Positions 1 through 5,202 of a stretch of 5,202 bases of DNA are shown here, in pieces (position 1 is the first letter of the stretch; each line of letters begins with the position of its first letter). The notes below the pieces were generated by a model. The model searched no databases and had not been told where the DNA came from. It worked only from the letters and a program-made list of their open reading frames with translations. Both the position numbers and the translations under genes were made by a program. This stretch comes from an uncultured Nitrososphaerota archaeon (GTDB lineage: Bacteria > Bacillota > Clostridia > Oscillospirales > Ruminococcaceae), in contig CAKXAF010000020.1 in assembly GCA_934869045.1 (NCBI GenBank), forward strand, positions 10,590-15,791, given 5' to 3'.

Positions 1-9
1 GGTATACAT
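1..9 (-). CDS. Start of a downstream gene (first three codons M-Y-T), cut by the window edge
   Basis: Only ATG TAT ACC is visible. It is called because a strong AAGGAGGG site sits seven bases upstream, overlapping the stop of the preceding gene, as expected for the next gene of the operon. The product cannot be identified from three residues. By context it could be the catalytic partner that takes electrons from the [2Fe-2S]-HdrC-like protein, such as an FrdA-like flavoprotein or an HdrB-like CCG protein; this is only a guess from neighbours. Confidence 0.65.
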
Positions 10-16
10 TGTGATT

Positions 17-24
17 CCCTCCTT
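17..24 (-). promoter_or_regulatory. Ribosome binding site of the gene cut at the left edge (AAGGAGGG)
   Basis: A strong AAGGAGGG with a seven-base spacer to the ATG at 9. Its first bases overlap the TAA stop (23-25) of the preceding gene. It is the main evidence that another gene starts here. Confidence 0.75.
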
Positions 25-697
25 ACTTCTCGATCTCGCGATGGTTATAAAGTTCCTGCATTTCCTCGATGGGTTTCTGCATCAGATTCTCCAGAAGCTC
101 CTTGAAGTCACCGTTGCGGATTTCCTGAACCCGGGCTTCCAGATGACCGGATTTGGGGGCCAGATACTTTCCGTTCAGACGGCGGGCAAGCATCGCAACC
201 TGGGGATGGGAAATGCCGGCAGGGCAGCGGGAAGAACAGACGCCGCACATCACACAGTCAAAAGACTCCTCAGCACACTTTTCATACTCGCCGCGCTGAG
301 CGTAGGCAATGTACTGCATGACGTTCAGGCCCTGTGTGCAGCTCTTTGTGCAGGCGTTGCAGCCGATGCAGGCGTAAATTTCGGGATAAAGCTGCATCAT
401 GATCTGCTCGGTGGGCTTGATCTTCTCAACATCGTAAACCTGCTTCACCAGCGGGAAGAAGGGCAGAGTTGCCACATACATATTATCCTCAACCTGCGTC
501 TGGCAGGCCAGGCAGACTTTCAGTTCGCTGTCGCCCTTGATGCGGTAGATGGTAGCGCAGGCGCCGCAGAACCCATTGCGGCAGCCGCAGCCGCGGACGA
601 GCTGGTAGCCCGCATATTCCATCGCCTTCATAATGGTCAGGCTTGCGGGAACTTCGTACTTTTTGCCCATCAAAAAGACGTTAACCATTTGTTCCAT
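23..697 (-). CDS. Fused [2Fe-2S] ferredoxin-HdrC-like dicluster protein
   Basis: This 224-residue protein has two parts. The N-terminal plant-type ferredoxin or SdhB-like domain (about 1-80) has GCGCRNGFCGAC (36-47) and C62/C65, giving a [2Fe-2S] site of the form CX4CX2C...C. The C-terminal part (about 105-175) has two full motifs, C110/113/116/120 and C148/151/154/158, suggesting two [4Fe-4S] clusters as in HdrC and GlpC. The second motif is not the split pattern used by the 3Fe-4S site of SdhB/FrdB, so it is not an ordinary fumarate reductase B subunit, although the domain order is similar. The end (about 180-224) is charged, probably helical. It is likely an electron outlet from the HdrA complex to the product of the next gene; that is inference. 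The Met at 697 is chosen because AGAGGT lies seven bases upstream; Met4 is possible but has a poorer site. The gap to the preceding gene is 21 bases. I do not know an established symbol. Confidence 0.88.
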   Translation of the reverse strand: MEQMVNVFLMGKKYEVPASLTIMKAMEYAGYQLVRGCGCRNGFCGACATIYRIKGDSELKVCLACQTQVEDNMYVATLPFFPLVKQVYDVEKIKPTEQIMMQLYPEIYACIGCNACTKSCTQGLNVMQYIAYAQRGEYEKCAEESFDCVMCGVCSSRCPAGISHPQVAMLARRLNGKYLAPKSGHLEARVQEIRNGDFKELLENLMQKPIEEMQELYNHREIEK

Positions 698-704
698 ATT
701 GTAG

Positions 705-710
705 ACCTCT
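705..710 (-). promoter_or_regulatory. Ribosome binding site of the [2Fe-2S]-HdrC-like gene (AGAGGT)
   Basis: AGAGGT lies seven bases before the ATG at 697, within the 21-base gap after the flxA-like gene. It favours the first Met over Met4. Confidence 0.6.
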
Positions 711-718
711 CTTCCGGA

Positions 719-1555
719 TCAATATTCGTTCGGCAGTTCATCAAGCTGGTCGCAGCGGAAAACCGGACCGTCCTTGCAGACGTATTTGGAACCGATGTTG
801 CACCGGCCGCATTTTCCCACGCCGCACTTCATCTTCAGCTCCATCGTGGTAAAGACCTGGGTCTTATCAAAGCCCAGCTCCTGAAGACCAGCCAGGGTGA
901 ACTTAATCATGATTGGAGGTCCGCAGATGATGGCGGTCTTGTTGGTGTCAAAGCCCAGCTCTTTTACATAGTTGGGAACAAACCCGACATGACCGTCCCA
1001 GCTCTCCTGTTCCCGGTCGATGGTGAGATGGACGTTGATGCCGTCCTCATTGCACCACTCGGTGAGGATCTCGTTGTAATCGACCAGATCCTCCTTGCTG
1101 CGGGAACCGTAGACGATGTCCACCTTGCCGTAATTCTCACGGTAATGGCGGACATAGTTGATGACCGAACGGAGGGGCGCAAGCCCGATGCCGCCGGCAA
1201 TGAAGAGCAGATCCTTGCCCTTGAAGTCGCTTTCCACGGGGAAGCCGTTGCCGTATGGGCCGCGGATGGTGACCTGCTGGCCGGGCTCCATCATATGAAG
1301 CCACTCGGTCAGACAGCCGCATTTCTTAATGGAAAACTCCATGAATTCGGTGTTGGTGGGGGAAGAGGTGATGGAGAACATCGCCTCGCCCACGCCGGGG
1401 ATGGACAGCATGGCGCACTGTCCCGGAATGTGCTTAAAGCAAACTCCGCCGTCCAGCGCCGTCACACGGAAGGTCCGGACATCCGGCGTATCGATCCGGA
1501 CATCGGTGACAACACCAACGTGCGGGATCAGGGTTTCGTTCGGCAGATTACTCAT
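719..1555 (-). CDS. flxA: FAD/NAD(P)-binding reductase subunit with C-terminal [2Fe-2S] site (FlxA/PyrK-like)
   Basis: This 278-residue protein has the ferredoxin-NADP reductase fold in the PyrK/sulfhydrogenase-gamma arrangement. The N-terminal FAD barrel includes HIPGQCAML (42-50) and GEAMFSITSSP (56-66). The FAD motif here lacks the arginine of the usual RxYS form. The nucleotide-binding half carries AGGIGLAPLRS (120-130), VYGSRSKEDL (148-157) and ICGPPIM (210-216). A [2Fe-2S] site lies at the end with C244, C249, C252 and C260 (CX4CX2CX7C). The expected role is to oxidise NADH or NADPH and feed electrons one at a time into the neighbouring 4Fe-4S proteins. The sequence does not let me choose between NADH and NADPH. 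The start at 1555 overlaps the end of the preceding gene by 8 bases, and its ribosome site is a weak GGGGGTGA inside that gene, so its translation probably depends on coupling. Dihydroorotate dehydrogenase PyrK is an alternative name for the fold but does not fit this context. Confidence 0.9.
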   Translation of the reverse strand: MSNLPNETLIPHVGVVTDVRIDTPDVRTFRVTALDGGVCFKHIPGQCAMLSIPGVGEAMFSITSSPTNTEFMEFSIKKCGCLTEWLHMMEPGQQVTIRGPYGNGFPVESDFKGKDLLFIAGGIGLAPLRSVINYVRHYRENYGKVDIVYGSRSKEDLVDYNEILTEWCNEDGINVHLTIDREQESWDGHVGFVPNYVKELGFDTNKTAIICGPPIMIKFTLAGLQELGFDKTQVFTTMELKMKCGVGKCGRCNIGSKYVCKDGPVFRCDQLDELPNEY

Positions 1556-2576
1556 GGTCTTTCACCCCCAGGGTCTTGATTACTTTTACGATATTCATCG
1601 AGATCGGGCACTTGATGAGGCAGCGTCCGCAGCCAACGCAGGAATAAAGCCCCTCATTGTTGGCGGGATAGTAAACGAGCTTATGCATGAAGCGCTGGCG
1701 GAACCGCTCCTTCTGGGTCAGACGAGGGTTGCCGTGGGCCATCTTGGTGAAATCGGAGTACATGCAGGAGTCCCAGCAGCGGAACCGCTGGATTCCATGA
1801 CCGGTATTGAAGTCCCGGATATCGTAGCACTGACAGGTGGGGCAGACGAAGGTGCAGGTGCCGCAGCCGATGCAGGCTTCCGAAAGCTCCGCCCACTCCG
1901 GACGGTCGAAGAGCGCCTCGGTGGCGCCGCCGTCAAATCCGGCAAGGCTCAGGTTTTTCAGGGGCAGCTTGTCGAGGATGGCGGAAATGGCAGCCTTGTG
2001 AGCCTCCAGAGCCGCAGCGTCGCCTTCGGAAAGGAGGTCCTTGACCTTTGCAGTCAAAACTGCCCCCTTGGCTGTCAGGCTTTCCCAGTAAAGGGTCTCG
2101 CCGTCCATCCAGCAGGAAACGTCGCCGCCGGGATTGGCGGCATCGATGCCGAAGGTGCCGCAGAAACAGGTTTCTTCCGGCTCGCTGCACGCCAAAGTAA
2201 CTACCGTGCCGGCTTCCCGCCGGGACTGATAATAGGTATCGACAGGCTCTGCCAGAAAGACCCGGTCGAGGATTCCGAAGCTGGCAGCATCACAGGCGCG
2301 GACGCCGAAAATGGTAAAAGGTTCACAGGCCTTACGCTGGTCGATTACGGAAATGGCCTTGCCCTCCATCTTGAAAGCAGCCAGATTCTCCGTCTGCGGG
2401 AAGAAGCAGTCTTTAGCAGAACGGACGGTATTGAGCCGGTCCAAACAGACCTCTGCTTCCGGGGTCCAGGTCCCGTACTGGGAGGTGCCGCTGCTTTCCA
2501 GCGGCAGGATCAGCTCGCCGGACTCGGCGATACGGGCAAACAGCTCGCCCAAACGCGCTTTTGCGATCTGATACAT
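1548..2576 (-). CDS. flxB: 4Fe-4S dicluster protein, FlxB/HydB (AsrA-like)
   Basis: This 342-residue protein looks like the beta subunit of sulfhydrogenases and the A subunit of anaerobic sulfite reductase. Family signs are GVRACDAASFGILD (91-104), the cysteine cluster CSEPEETCFCGTFG (130-143), and cluster 1 at C235/238/241/245 with C248 and C250 just after it. Next come RFRCWDSCMYSDFTKMA (264-280) and the HGNPR...RFRQRF stretch (281-296), then cluster 2 at C313/316/319/323. In this family the protein relays electrons between a flavin subunit of the PyrK type and the catalytic or bifurcating partner; here the partners are the FlxA-like protein encoded next and the HdrA/MvhD pair upstream. No sulfite reductase or hydrogenase catalytic gene is visible, so a function as AsrA or HydB proper is less likely. 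A strong GGGGAGGGG site precedes the start. The stop overlaps the next start by 8 bases. It shares architecture with the preceding gene, suggesting ancient duplication. Confidence 0.88.
   Translation of the reverse strand: MYQIAKARLGELFARIAESGELILPLESSGTSQYGTWTPEAEVCLDRLNTVRSAKDCFFPQTENLAAFKMEGKAISVIDQRKACEPFTIFGVRACDAASFGILDRVFLAEPVDTYYQSRREAGTVVTLACSEPEETCFCGTFGIDAANPGGDVSCWMDGETLYWESLTAKGAVLTAKVKDLLSEGDAAALEAHKAAISAILDKLPLKNLSLAGFDGGATEALFDRPEWAELSEACIGCGTCTFVCPTCQCYDIRDFNTGHGIQRFRCWDSCMYSDFTKMAHGNPRLTQKERFRQRFMHKLVYYPANNEGLYSCVGCGRCLIKCPISMNIVKVIKTLGVKDHE
1562..1569 (-). promoter_or_regulatory. Weak ribosome binding site of the flxA-like gene (GGGGGTGA)
   Basis: GGGGGTGA is the best Shine-Dalgarno-like match before the ATG at 1555 and is imperfect compared with the other genes here. 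It lies in the last codons of the flxB-like gene, so re-initiation by ribosomes finishing that gene is likely. Confidence 0.5.
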
Positions 2577-3562
2577 TACGCTTCCCCTCCCCTTGTCATA
2601 ACAATGCTGGGCTCCACGTCATCGGTGGTGTAATCGGTAAGCGGTCCCCGGGAGGTGGTATCCGCACCGGCCTGATAGTCGCCGTAGAACTCATTGATAT
2701 CCTTAATGAACTTGCGGTTCAGCAAATGCAGCGGGATATGCTGCGGACAGACACGGGAACATTCTCCACAGTCGGTGCAGCGGCCTGCAACGTGAAACGC
2801 GCGGATGATATGGAACAGGTTTTCTTCAAAATCGTCCGCATTTGCCTTGCTGGCAACGCCGGAAGCGTCATTGTCAAATACGCACTTCAGGCAGGAGCAG
2901 GCGGGGCAGACATTGCGGCAGGCATTGCAGCGAATGCACCGGGAAAGCTCGCCGCGCCAGAATTCAAACCGCTCGTCGGGCTCCATCATTTCCAGCTTGG
3001 CAACCATGGCAAAACGATCCTTGGGGGCTTCCGGCATGGGTTCGCCGGTCAGGGCCTCGTCATCGGAAGCCGCAAAAGCCTTCCCCTTGCAGCAGAGGCA
3101 TTTCTCCAGCAGGACATCGTTCAGCTTGCAGGTTTTATCGCCGTAAATCGTATGGCAGAGCAGTTCGCCGCCAGGCAGCTCCTCGATGCTTTCGATGCCC
3201 TTGATGCCCAGCTTGCGGATCTTATCGATATCCGCCTTGCCGCGGCATTCCACGCCCAGAACATAGACCTTGTCCCGATCCACACGGTGCTCCTTAACAA
3301 GCTGGTTCAGGCTGTAGGTGTCGCAGGGCTTGAGAAGTGCGAGGATCTTGCCCTCTTTCTGCGTTTCGGCAATCAGGTATTTGCTGAGATTAGCCGCGCA
3401 GAAGCTGTCGTAACGCAGGGAGTCCAACTCATCTGCGGACAGTACTGCCGGAGTGGGGTCGTAAAAGAACTCGCCGTCTTTCCAGCCGATGACCCGATCC
3501 ACCGTGCCGTCAGCAAGGAGTTTCCCGGCCTTCTCTTTGATTATTTCAACAATTCTTTGCAT
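2576..3562 (-). CDS. flxC: 4Fe-4S dicluster electron-transfer protein, FlxC-like
   Basis: This 328-residue protein has an N-terminal domain resembling the FrhB/HydB-type fold. It contains ALLKPCDTYSLNQL (75-88), LGVECRGKADIDKI (102-115), and further cysteines at 145, 155, 157 and 158. A ferredoxin-like part follows: cluster 1 at C209/212/215/219, directly trailed by C222, C224 and C227, and cluster 2 at C262/265/268/272. The last 40 residues or so are hydrophilic and hold no cluster motif. No membrane segment is seen, so it is probably a cytoplasmic wire between the NAD(P)H-oxidising subunit and the MvhD-like protein; that role comes from the Flx family and its position. GGAGG seven bases upstream supports the start at 3562. 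Its stop and the start of the next gene share one base (TAATG). The flxC symbol rests on position next to the mvhD-like gene; assignment to the family of 4Fe-4S dicluster/AsrA-HydB-like proteins is more certain than the exact symbol. Confidence 0.85.
   Translation of the reverse strand: MQRIVEIIKEKAGKLLADGTVDRVIGWKDGEFFYDPTPAVLSADELDSLRYDSFCAANLSKYLIAETQKEGKILALLKPCDTYSLNQLVKEHRVDRDKVYVLGVECRGKADIDKIRKLGIKGIESIEELPGGELLCHTIYGDKTCKLNDVLLEKCLCCKGKAFAASDDEALTGEPMPEAPKDRFAMVAKLEMMEPDERFEFWRGELSRCIRCNACRNVCPACSCLKCVFDNDASGVASKANADDFEENLFHIIRAFHVAGRCTDCGECSRVCPQHIPLHLLNRKFIKDINEFYGDYQAGADTTSRGPLTDYTTDDVEPSIVMTRGGEA
2584..2592 (-). promoter_or_regulatory. Ribosome binding site of the flxB-like gene (GGGGAGGGG)
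   Basis: A purine-rich GGGGAGGGG containing GGAGG (2586-2590), nine bases before the ATG at 2576. The same bases encode the glycine-rich end of the flxC-like protein (R-G-G-E-A). Confidence 0.75.
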
Positions 3563-3996
3563 CTGAGATCCTCCAGCTTCTTATTTTCGCCCAATTCATG
3601 GATGGTCTTGGCGAATTCGTTCATGGTGGTGGAGAATTTCACGCCTTCCGCAGCGGAGATCCACTCCACGCGGGTGCGCGCCCGTTCGATGCCCAGATAA
3701 TCCAGCATACTGAAGAGCAGGGTCATCCGGCGGCGGGTAAAGTAGTTGCCGCTGGTATAGTGGCAGTCCCCGGGGTGGCATCCGGCGATGATCACGCCGT
3801 CTGCGCCGCGCTGGAACGCCCGGAGGATGAAGAGGGGGTTGACCCGGCAGGAGCAGGGCACCCGGATGATCTTCACATCGGCAGGATAGGACAGGCGGCT
3901 GGTGCCGGCAAGGTCAGCGCCGGCGTAGCTGCACCAGTTGCAGCAGAATGCCACGATCAGAGGCTTGAATTCCTTCTTGGTTTCTTCTATCGACAT
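3541..3996 (-). CDS. mvhD: MvhD/FlxD-type [2Fe-2S] hydrogenase iron-sulfur subunit homologue
   Basis: This 151-residue protein has the full MvhD/FlxD pattern: FCCNWCSYAGADLAG (residues 17-31, with C18, C19 and C22), the pair C48/C50 in VPCSCRV, and GCHPGDCHY (72-80, with C73 and C78). MvhD proteins bind one [2Fe-2S] cluster and hand electrons from a partner (a hydrogenase, a formate dehydrogenase or Flx proteins) to HdrA. No hydrogenase gene is visible here and the next genes are Flx-like, so FlxD is the better functional name. The length is typical of a standalone MvhD; in some organisms the domain is fused to HdrA, and here the two are separate but overlap by 10 bases. The start is supported by GGAGGT nine bases upstream. 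The protein ends in a lysine- and glutamate-rich tail (about 132-151). Its 3' end overlaps the next gene by 22 bases, which suggests coupled translation. Confidence 0.95.
   Translation of the reverse strand: MSIEETKKEFKPLIVAFCCNWCSYAGADLAGTSRLSYPADVKIIRVPCSCRVNPLFILRAFQRGADGVIIAGCHPGDCHYTSGNYFTRRRMTLLFSMLDYLGIERARTRVEWISAAEGVKFSTTMNEFAKTIHELGENKKLEDLRCKELLK
3570..3574 (-). promoter_or_regulatory. Ribosome binding site of the flxC-like gene (GGAGG)
   Basis: GGAGG with a seven-base spacer to the ATG at 3562, located within the last codons of the mvhD-like gene. It supports the 22-base overlap between the two genes rather than a later start. Confidence 0.8.
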
Positions 3997-5202
3997 ATTG
4001 CATCCACCTCCGCCATGATTTGTTTGGTAGAGAATCCTTTCAGATCCATCGCGCCGGACGGGCAGGTGACCGTACAGGCGCCGCAGCCCTGACAGATTGC
4101 TTCATTGACCAGAGCAATCCGGCGGATCTCCGTCTTTTTCGGACCGGGAACACGGAATTCCTTATCGATGTAGCTGATTGCACCATAAGGGCAAACCTTT
4201 TCACAGGTCGAGCAGCCGTTGCAGAGCGTCTCATCCGAGTGCGCCACGCAGGGGTTGCTCTTCAGTTTATCCTTTGCAAGCAGGCCGATAACCTTCGCCG
4301 CGGCGGCAGAAGCCTGCGCAACGGTTTCCGGAATGTCCTTCGGTCCCTGGCAGACGCCGGAGAGGAAAACACCGGCGGTGGGGCTTTCCACAGGGCGCAG
4401 CTTGGGATGGGCTTCGGTGAGGAAGTTATTGGTATCGATGCTGGCGGTCAGCATGGTCGCAATGCGGCGCACGTCCGCGTTCGGCTCAATCGCCGTTGCG
4501 AGGACGACCATATCCGCTTCCATCAGGATCTGCTTGTTGTCGAGCAGGTCAACGCCCTGCACAAGCAGCTGGCCGTTCGGCTGCGGCATGACCTTGCCGA
4601 CCTGACCCTTGATGTAGTTTACGCCGTAATCTTCCACGGCGCGGCGGTAGAACTCATCAAAGTTCTTGCCGGGGGTACGAACGTCGATGTAAAAAACATG
4701 GACCTCTACATCCGGATATTTTTCCCGGACCAGCATGGCGTGCTTGGCGGTGTACATGCAGCAGATCTTGGAGCAGTAAGGCTTGCCGCAGCCGGAGGTA
4801 TCACGGGAGCCGACGCACTGCACAAAGACGATGCTGTGCGGATGCTTGCCGTCGGAAGGACGAACCAGCTTGCCCTTGGTGGGACCGGCGGCGTTCATGA
4901 TGCGTTCGAACTCCAGAGAGGTTACCACATCGGGATTCTGAGAATAGCCGAACTCGTCAAACCGCTCCAGAGAAATCGGACGGAAGCCGGTCGCAACGAC
5001 GATGGCGCCGTACTGGCGTTCAATGATCTCATCCTTCTGGTTGAAGTCGATGGCTTTAGCAGAGCAGTTCATCTCACAAAGGCCGCATTTGCCTGTTTTG
5101 AAATGGATGCACTGTTCGGTATCGATGACCGGAACGTTGGGGATCGCCTGCGCAAAGGGAATGTATACAGCTCCCCGGGTGTTCAGCCCCATATTGAACT
5201 CA
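3987..5202 (-). CDS. hdrA: HdrA-like FAD/iron-sulfur electron-bifurcating subunit, C-terminal part (5' end outside window)
   Basis: The frame stays open to the right edge: codons for E-F-N precede the first Met at 5192, so that Met is internal and the true start lies outside. About 404 residues are visible; standalone HdrA proteins are usually near 650, so roughly the N-terminal third is missing. Numbering from the Met at 5192, the visible parts are: an iron-sulfur motif with C28, C36, C39 and C43; an FAD-fold strand VVATGFRP (65-72); the HdrA hallmark CVGSRD (126-131) followed by C135, C140, C144 and C145, which in HdrA ligate a cluster near the flavin; a second FAD-fold motif around GVFLSGVCQGPKDIPET (274-290); and two C-terminal 4Fe-4S ferredoxin motifs (C324/327/330/334 and C367/370/373/377). 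In the family, HdrA carries the bifurcating FAD and passes low-potential electrons out through its ferredoxin domain, probably to ferredoxin. It is cytoplasmic, with no membrane segment seen. The TAG stop overlaps the next gene by 10 bases. Family assignment is very secure; the physiological acceptor is inferred. Confidence 0.95.
   Translation of the reverse strand, partial: EFNMGLNTRGAVYIPFAQAIPNVPVIDTEQCIHFKTGKCGLCEMNCSAKAIDFNQKDEIIERQYGAIVVATGFRPISLERFDEFGYSQNPDVVTSLEFERIMNAAGPTKGKLVRPSDGKHPHSIVFVQCVGSRDTSGCGKPYCSKICCMYTAKHAMLVREKYPDVEVHVFYIDVRTPGKNFDEFYRRAVEDYGVNYIKGQVGKVMPQPNGQLLVQGVDLLDNKQILMEADMVVLATAIEPNADVRRIATMLTASIDTNNFLTEAHPKLRPVESPTAGVFLSGVCQGPKDIPETVAQASAAAAKVIGLLAKDKLKSNPCVAHSDETLCNGCSTCEKVCPYGAISYIDKEFRVPGPKKTEIRRIALVNEAICQGCGACTVTCPSGAMDLKGFSTKQIMAEVDAICR
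4006..4011 (-). promoter_or_regulatory. Ribosome binding site of the mvhD-like gene (GGAGGT)
   Basis: A perfect GGAGGT with a nine-base spacer to the ATG at 3996. It lies inside the 3' end of hdrA and decides the start of the mvhD-like gene. Confidence 0.8.

Larger units (their letters stand above)
1..5202 (-). other. Single operon fragment: hdrA-mvhD-flxC-flxB-flxA-[2Fe-2S]/hdrC-like-next gene
   Basis: All seven genes share the minus strand. The junctions in transcription order are overlaps of 10, 22, 1 and 8 bases, then gaps of 21 and 13 bases. No space is large enough for an internal promoter or terminator, and I saw no hairpin followed by a T-run. Co-transcription and translational coupling of the first five are therefore very likely. 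The operon extends past both window edges, so its promoter and terminator are not visible. Confidence 0.9.

Noticed and set aside
11..1579. 522-codon open frame on the plus strand
   Set aside because: It lies wholly antisense to two clearly conserved redox genes, has no recognisable domain, is rich in A, L, H and D as expected from reverse reading of this codon usage, and has no convincing ribosome binding site.
359..1877. A 15-base identical stretch at 359-373 and 1863-1877
   Set aside because: Both copies encode the same Ala-Cys-Ile-Gly-Cys start of a 4Fe-4S motif with preferred codons, so this is convergent coding, not a DNA repeat element.
1548..2576. Anaerobic sulfite reductase subunit A or sulfhydrogenase beta subunit as the actual function
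   Set aside because: The sequence family fits, but no sulfite reductase catalytic subunit or NiFe hydrogenase gene is in the window and the neighbours are HdrA and MvhD. The Flx role is more economical.
2576..3562. Coenzyme F420 hydrogenase beta subunit (FrhB)
   Set aside because: Only the N-terminal part is reminiscent of FrhB. The two C-terminal ferredoxin motifs and the Flx-Hdr context fit a dicluster electron carrier better, and no other F420-related gene is visible.
1329..3700. Long plus-strand frames at 1329-2633 and 2561-3700
   Set aside because: They are antisense shadows of the FlxA-, FlxB-, FlxC- and MvhD-like genes. Codon bias of the real strand keeps the opposite frame free of stops.
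3987..3996. Possible frameshift fusion of HdrA with MvhD at their overlap
   Set aside because: The MvhD-like gene has its own good ribosome binding site and a complete N-terminus, and no slippery sequence is evident. Separate genes explain the overlap.
1..5202. CRISPR arrays, tRNA or rRNA genes, insertion sequences, riboswitches and selenocysteine codons
   Set aside because: Coding density leaves no room for separate elements, no regular repeats or inverted ends were seen, and the expected cysteine positions are encoded by cysteine codons with no in-frame TGA interrupting the genes.

Overview
All recognisable genes in this window lie on the minus strand and form one tightly packed operon fragment, read from right to left. 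In transcription order it holds the C-terminal part of an HdrA-type flavoprotein (3987-5202, open at the right edge), an MvhD/FlxD-type [2Fe-2S] protein (3541-3996), two related dicluster 4Fe-4S proteins of the FlxC/FlxB (HydB/AsrA-like) type (2576-3562 and 1548-2576), and an FAD/NAD(P)-binding reductase subunit with a C-terminal [2Fe-2S] site (FlxA/PyrK-like, 719-1555). These are followed by a fused [2Fe-2S]-HdrC-like protein (23-697). At the left edge are the ribosome binding site and first three codons of one more gene (1-9).

The layout matches the FlxABCD-Hdr class of soluble flavin-based electron-transfer complexes. In that class, electrons from NAD(P)H enter at FlxA, pass through FlxB, FlxC and FlxD to the HdrA flavin, and are thought to be split (bifurcated) between a low-potential carrier such as ferredoxin and a higher-potential acceptor. 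That family function is established knowledge; its application here is inference. No HdrB-like CCG-domain protein is visible. Where HdrC would be expected there is a 224-residue protein with an added N-terminal plant-type [2Fe-2S] domain. The high-potential branch may therefore end on something other than a classical heterodisulfide site, possibly on the product of the gene that begins at the left edge.

The organism is most likely an anaerobic bacterium of the Clostridia, perhaps a gut Oscillospiraceae-like lineage. The reasons are strong GGAGG-type ribosome binding sites, a moderately high G+C content, a dense anaerobic energy-metabolism operon and the style of the protein sequences. This assignment is a judgement from appearance, not a search result.

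There is no gap between genes longer than 21 bases. I saw no RNA gene, mobile element, CRISPR array, promoter or terminator. The long plus-strand open frames are shadows of the minus-strand genes.
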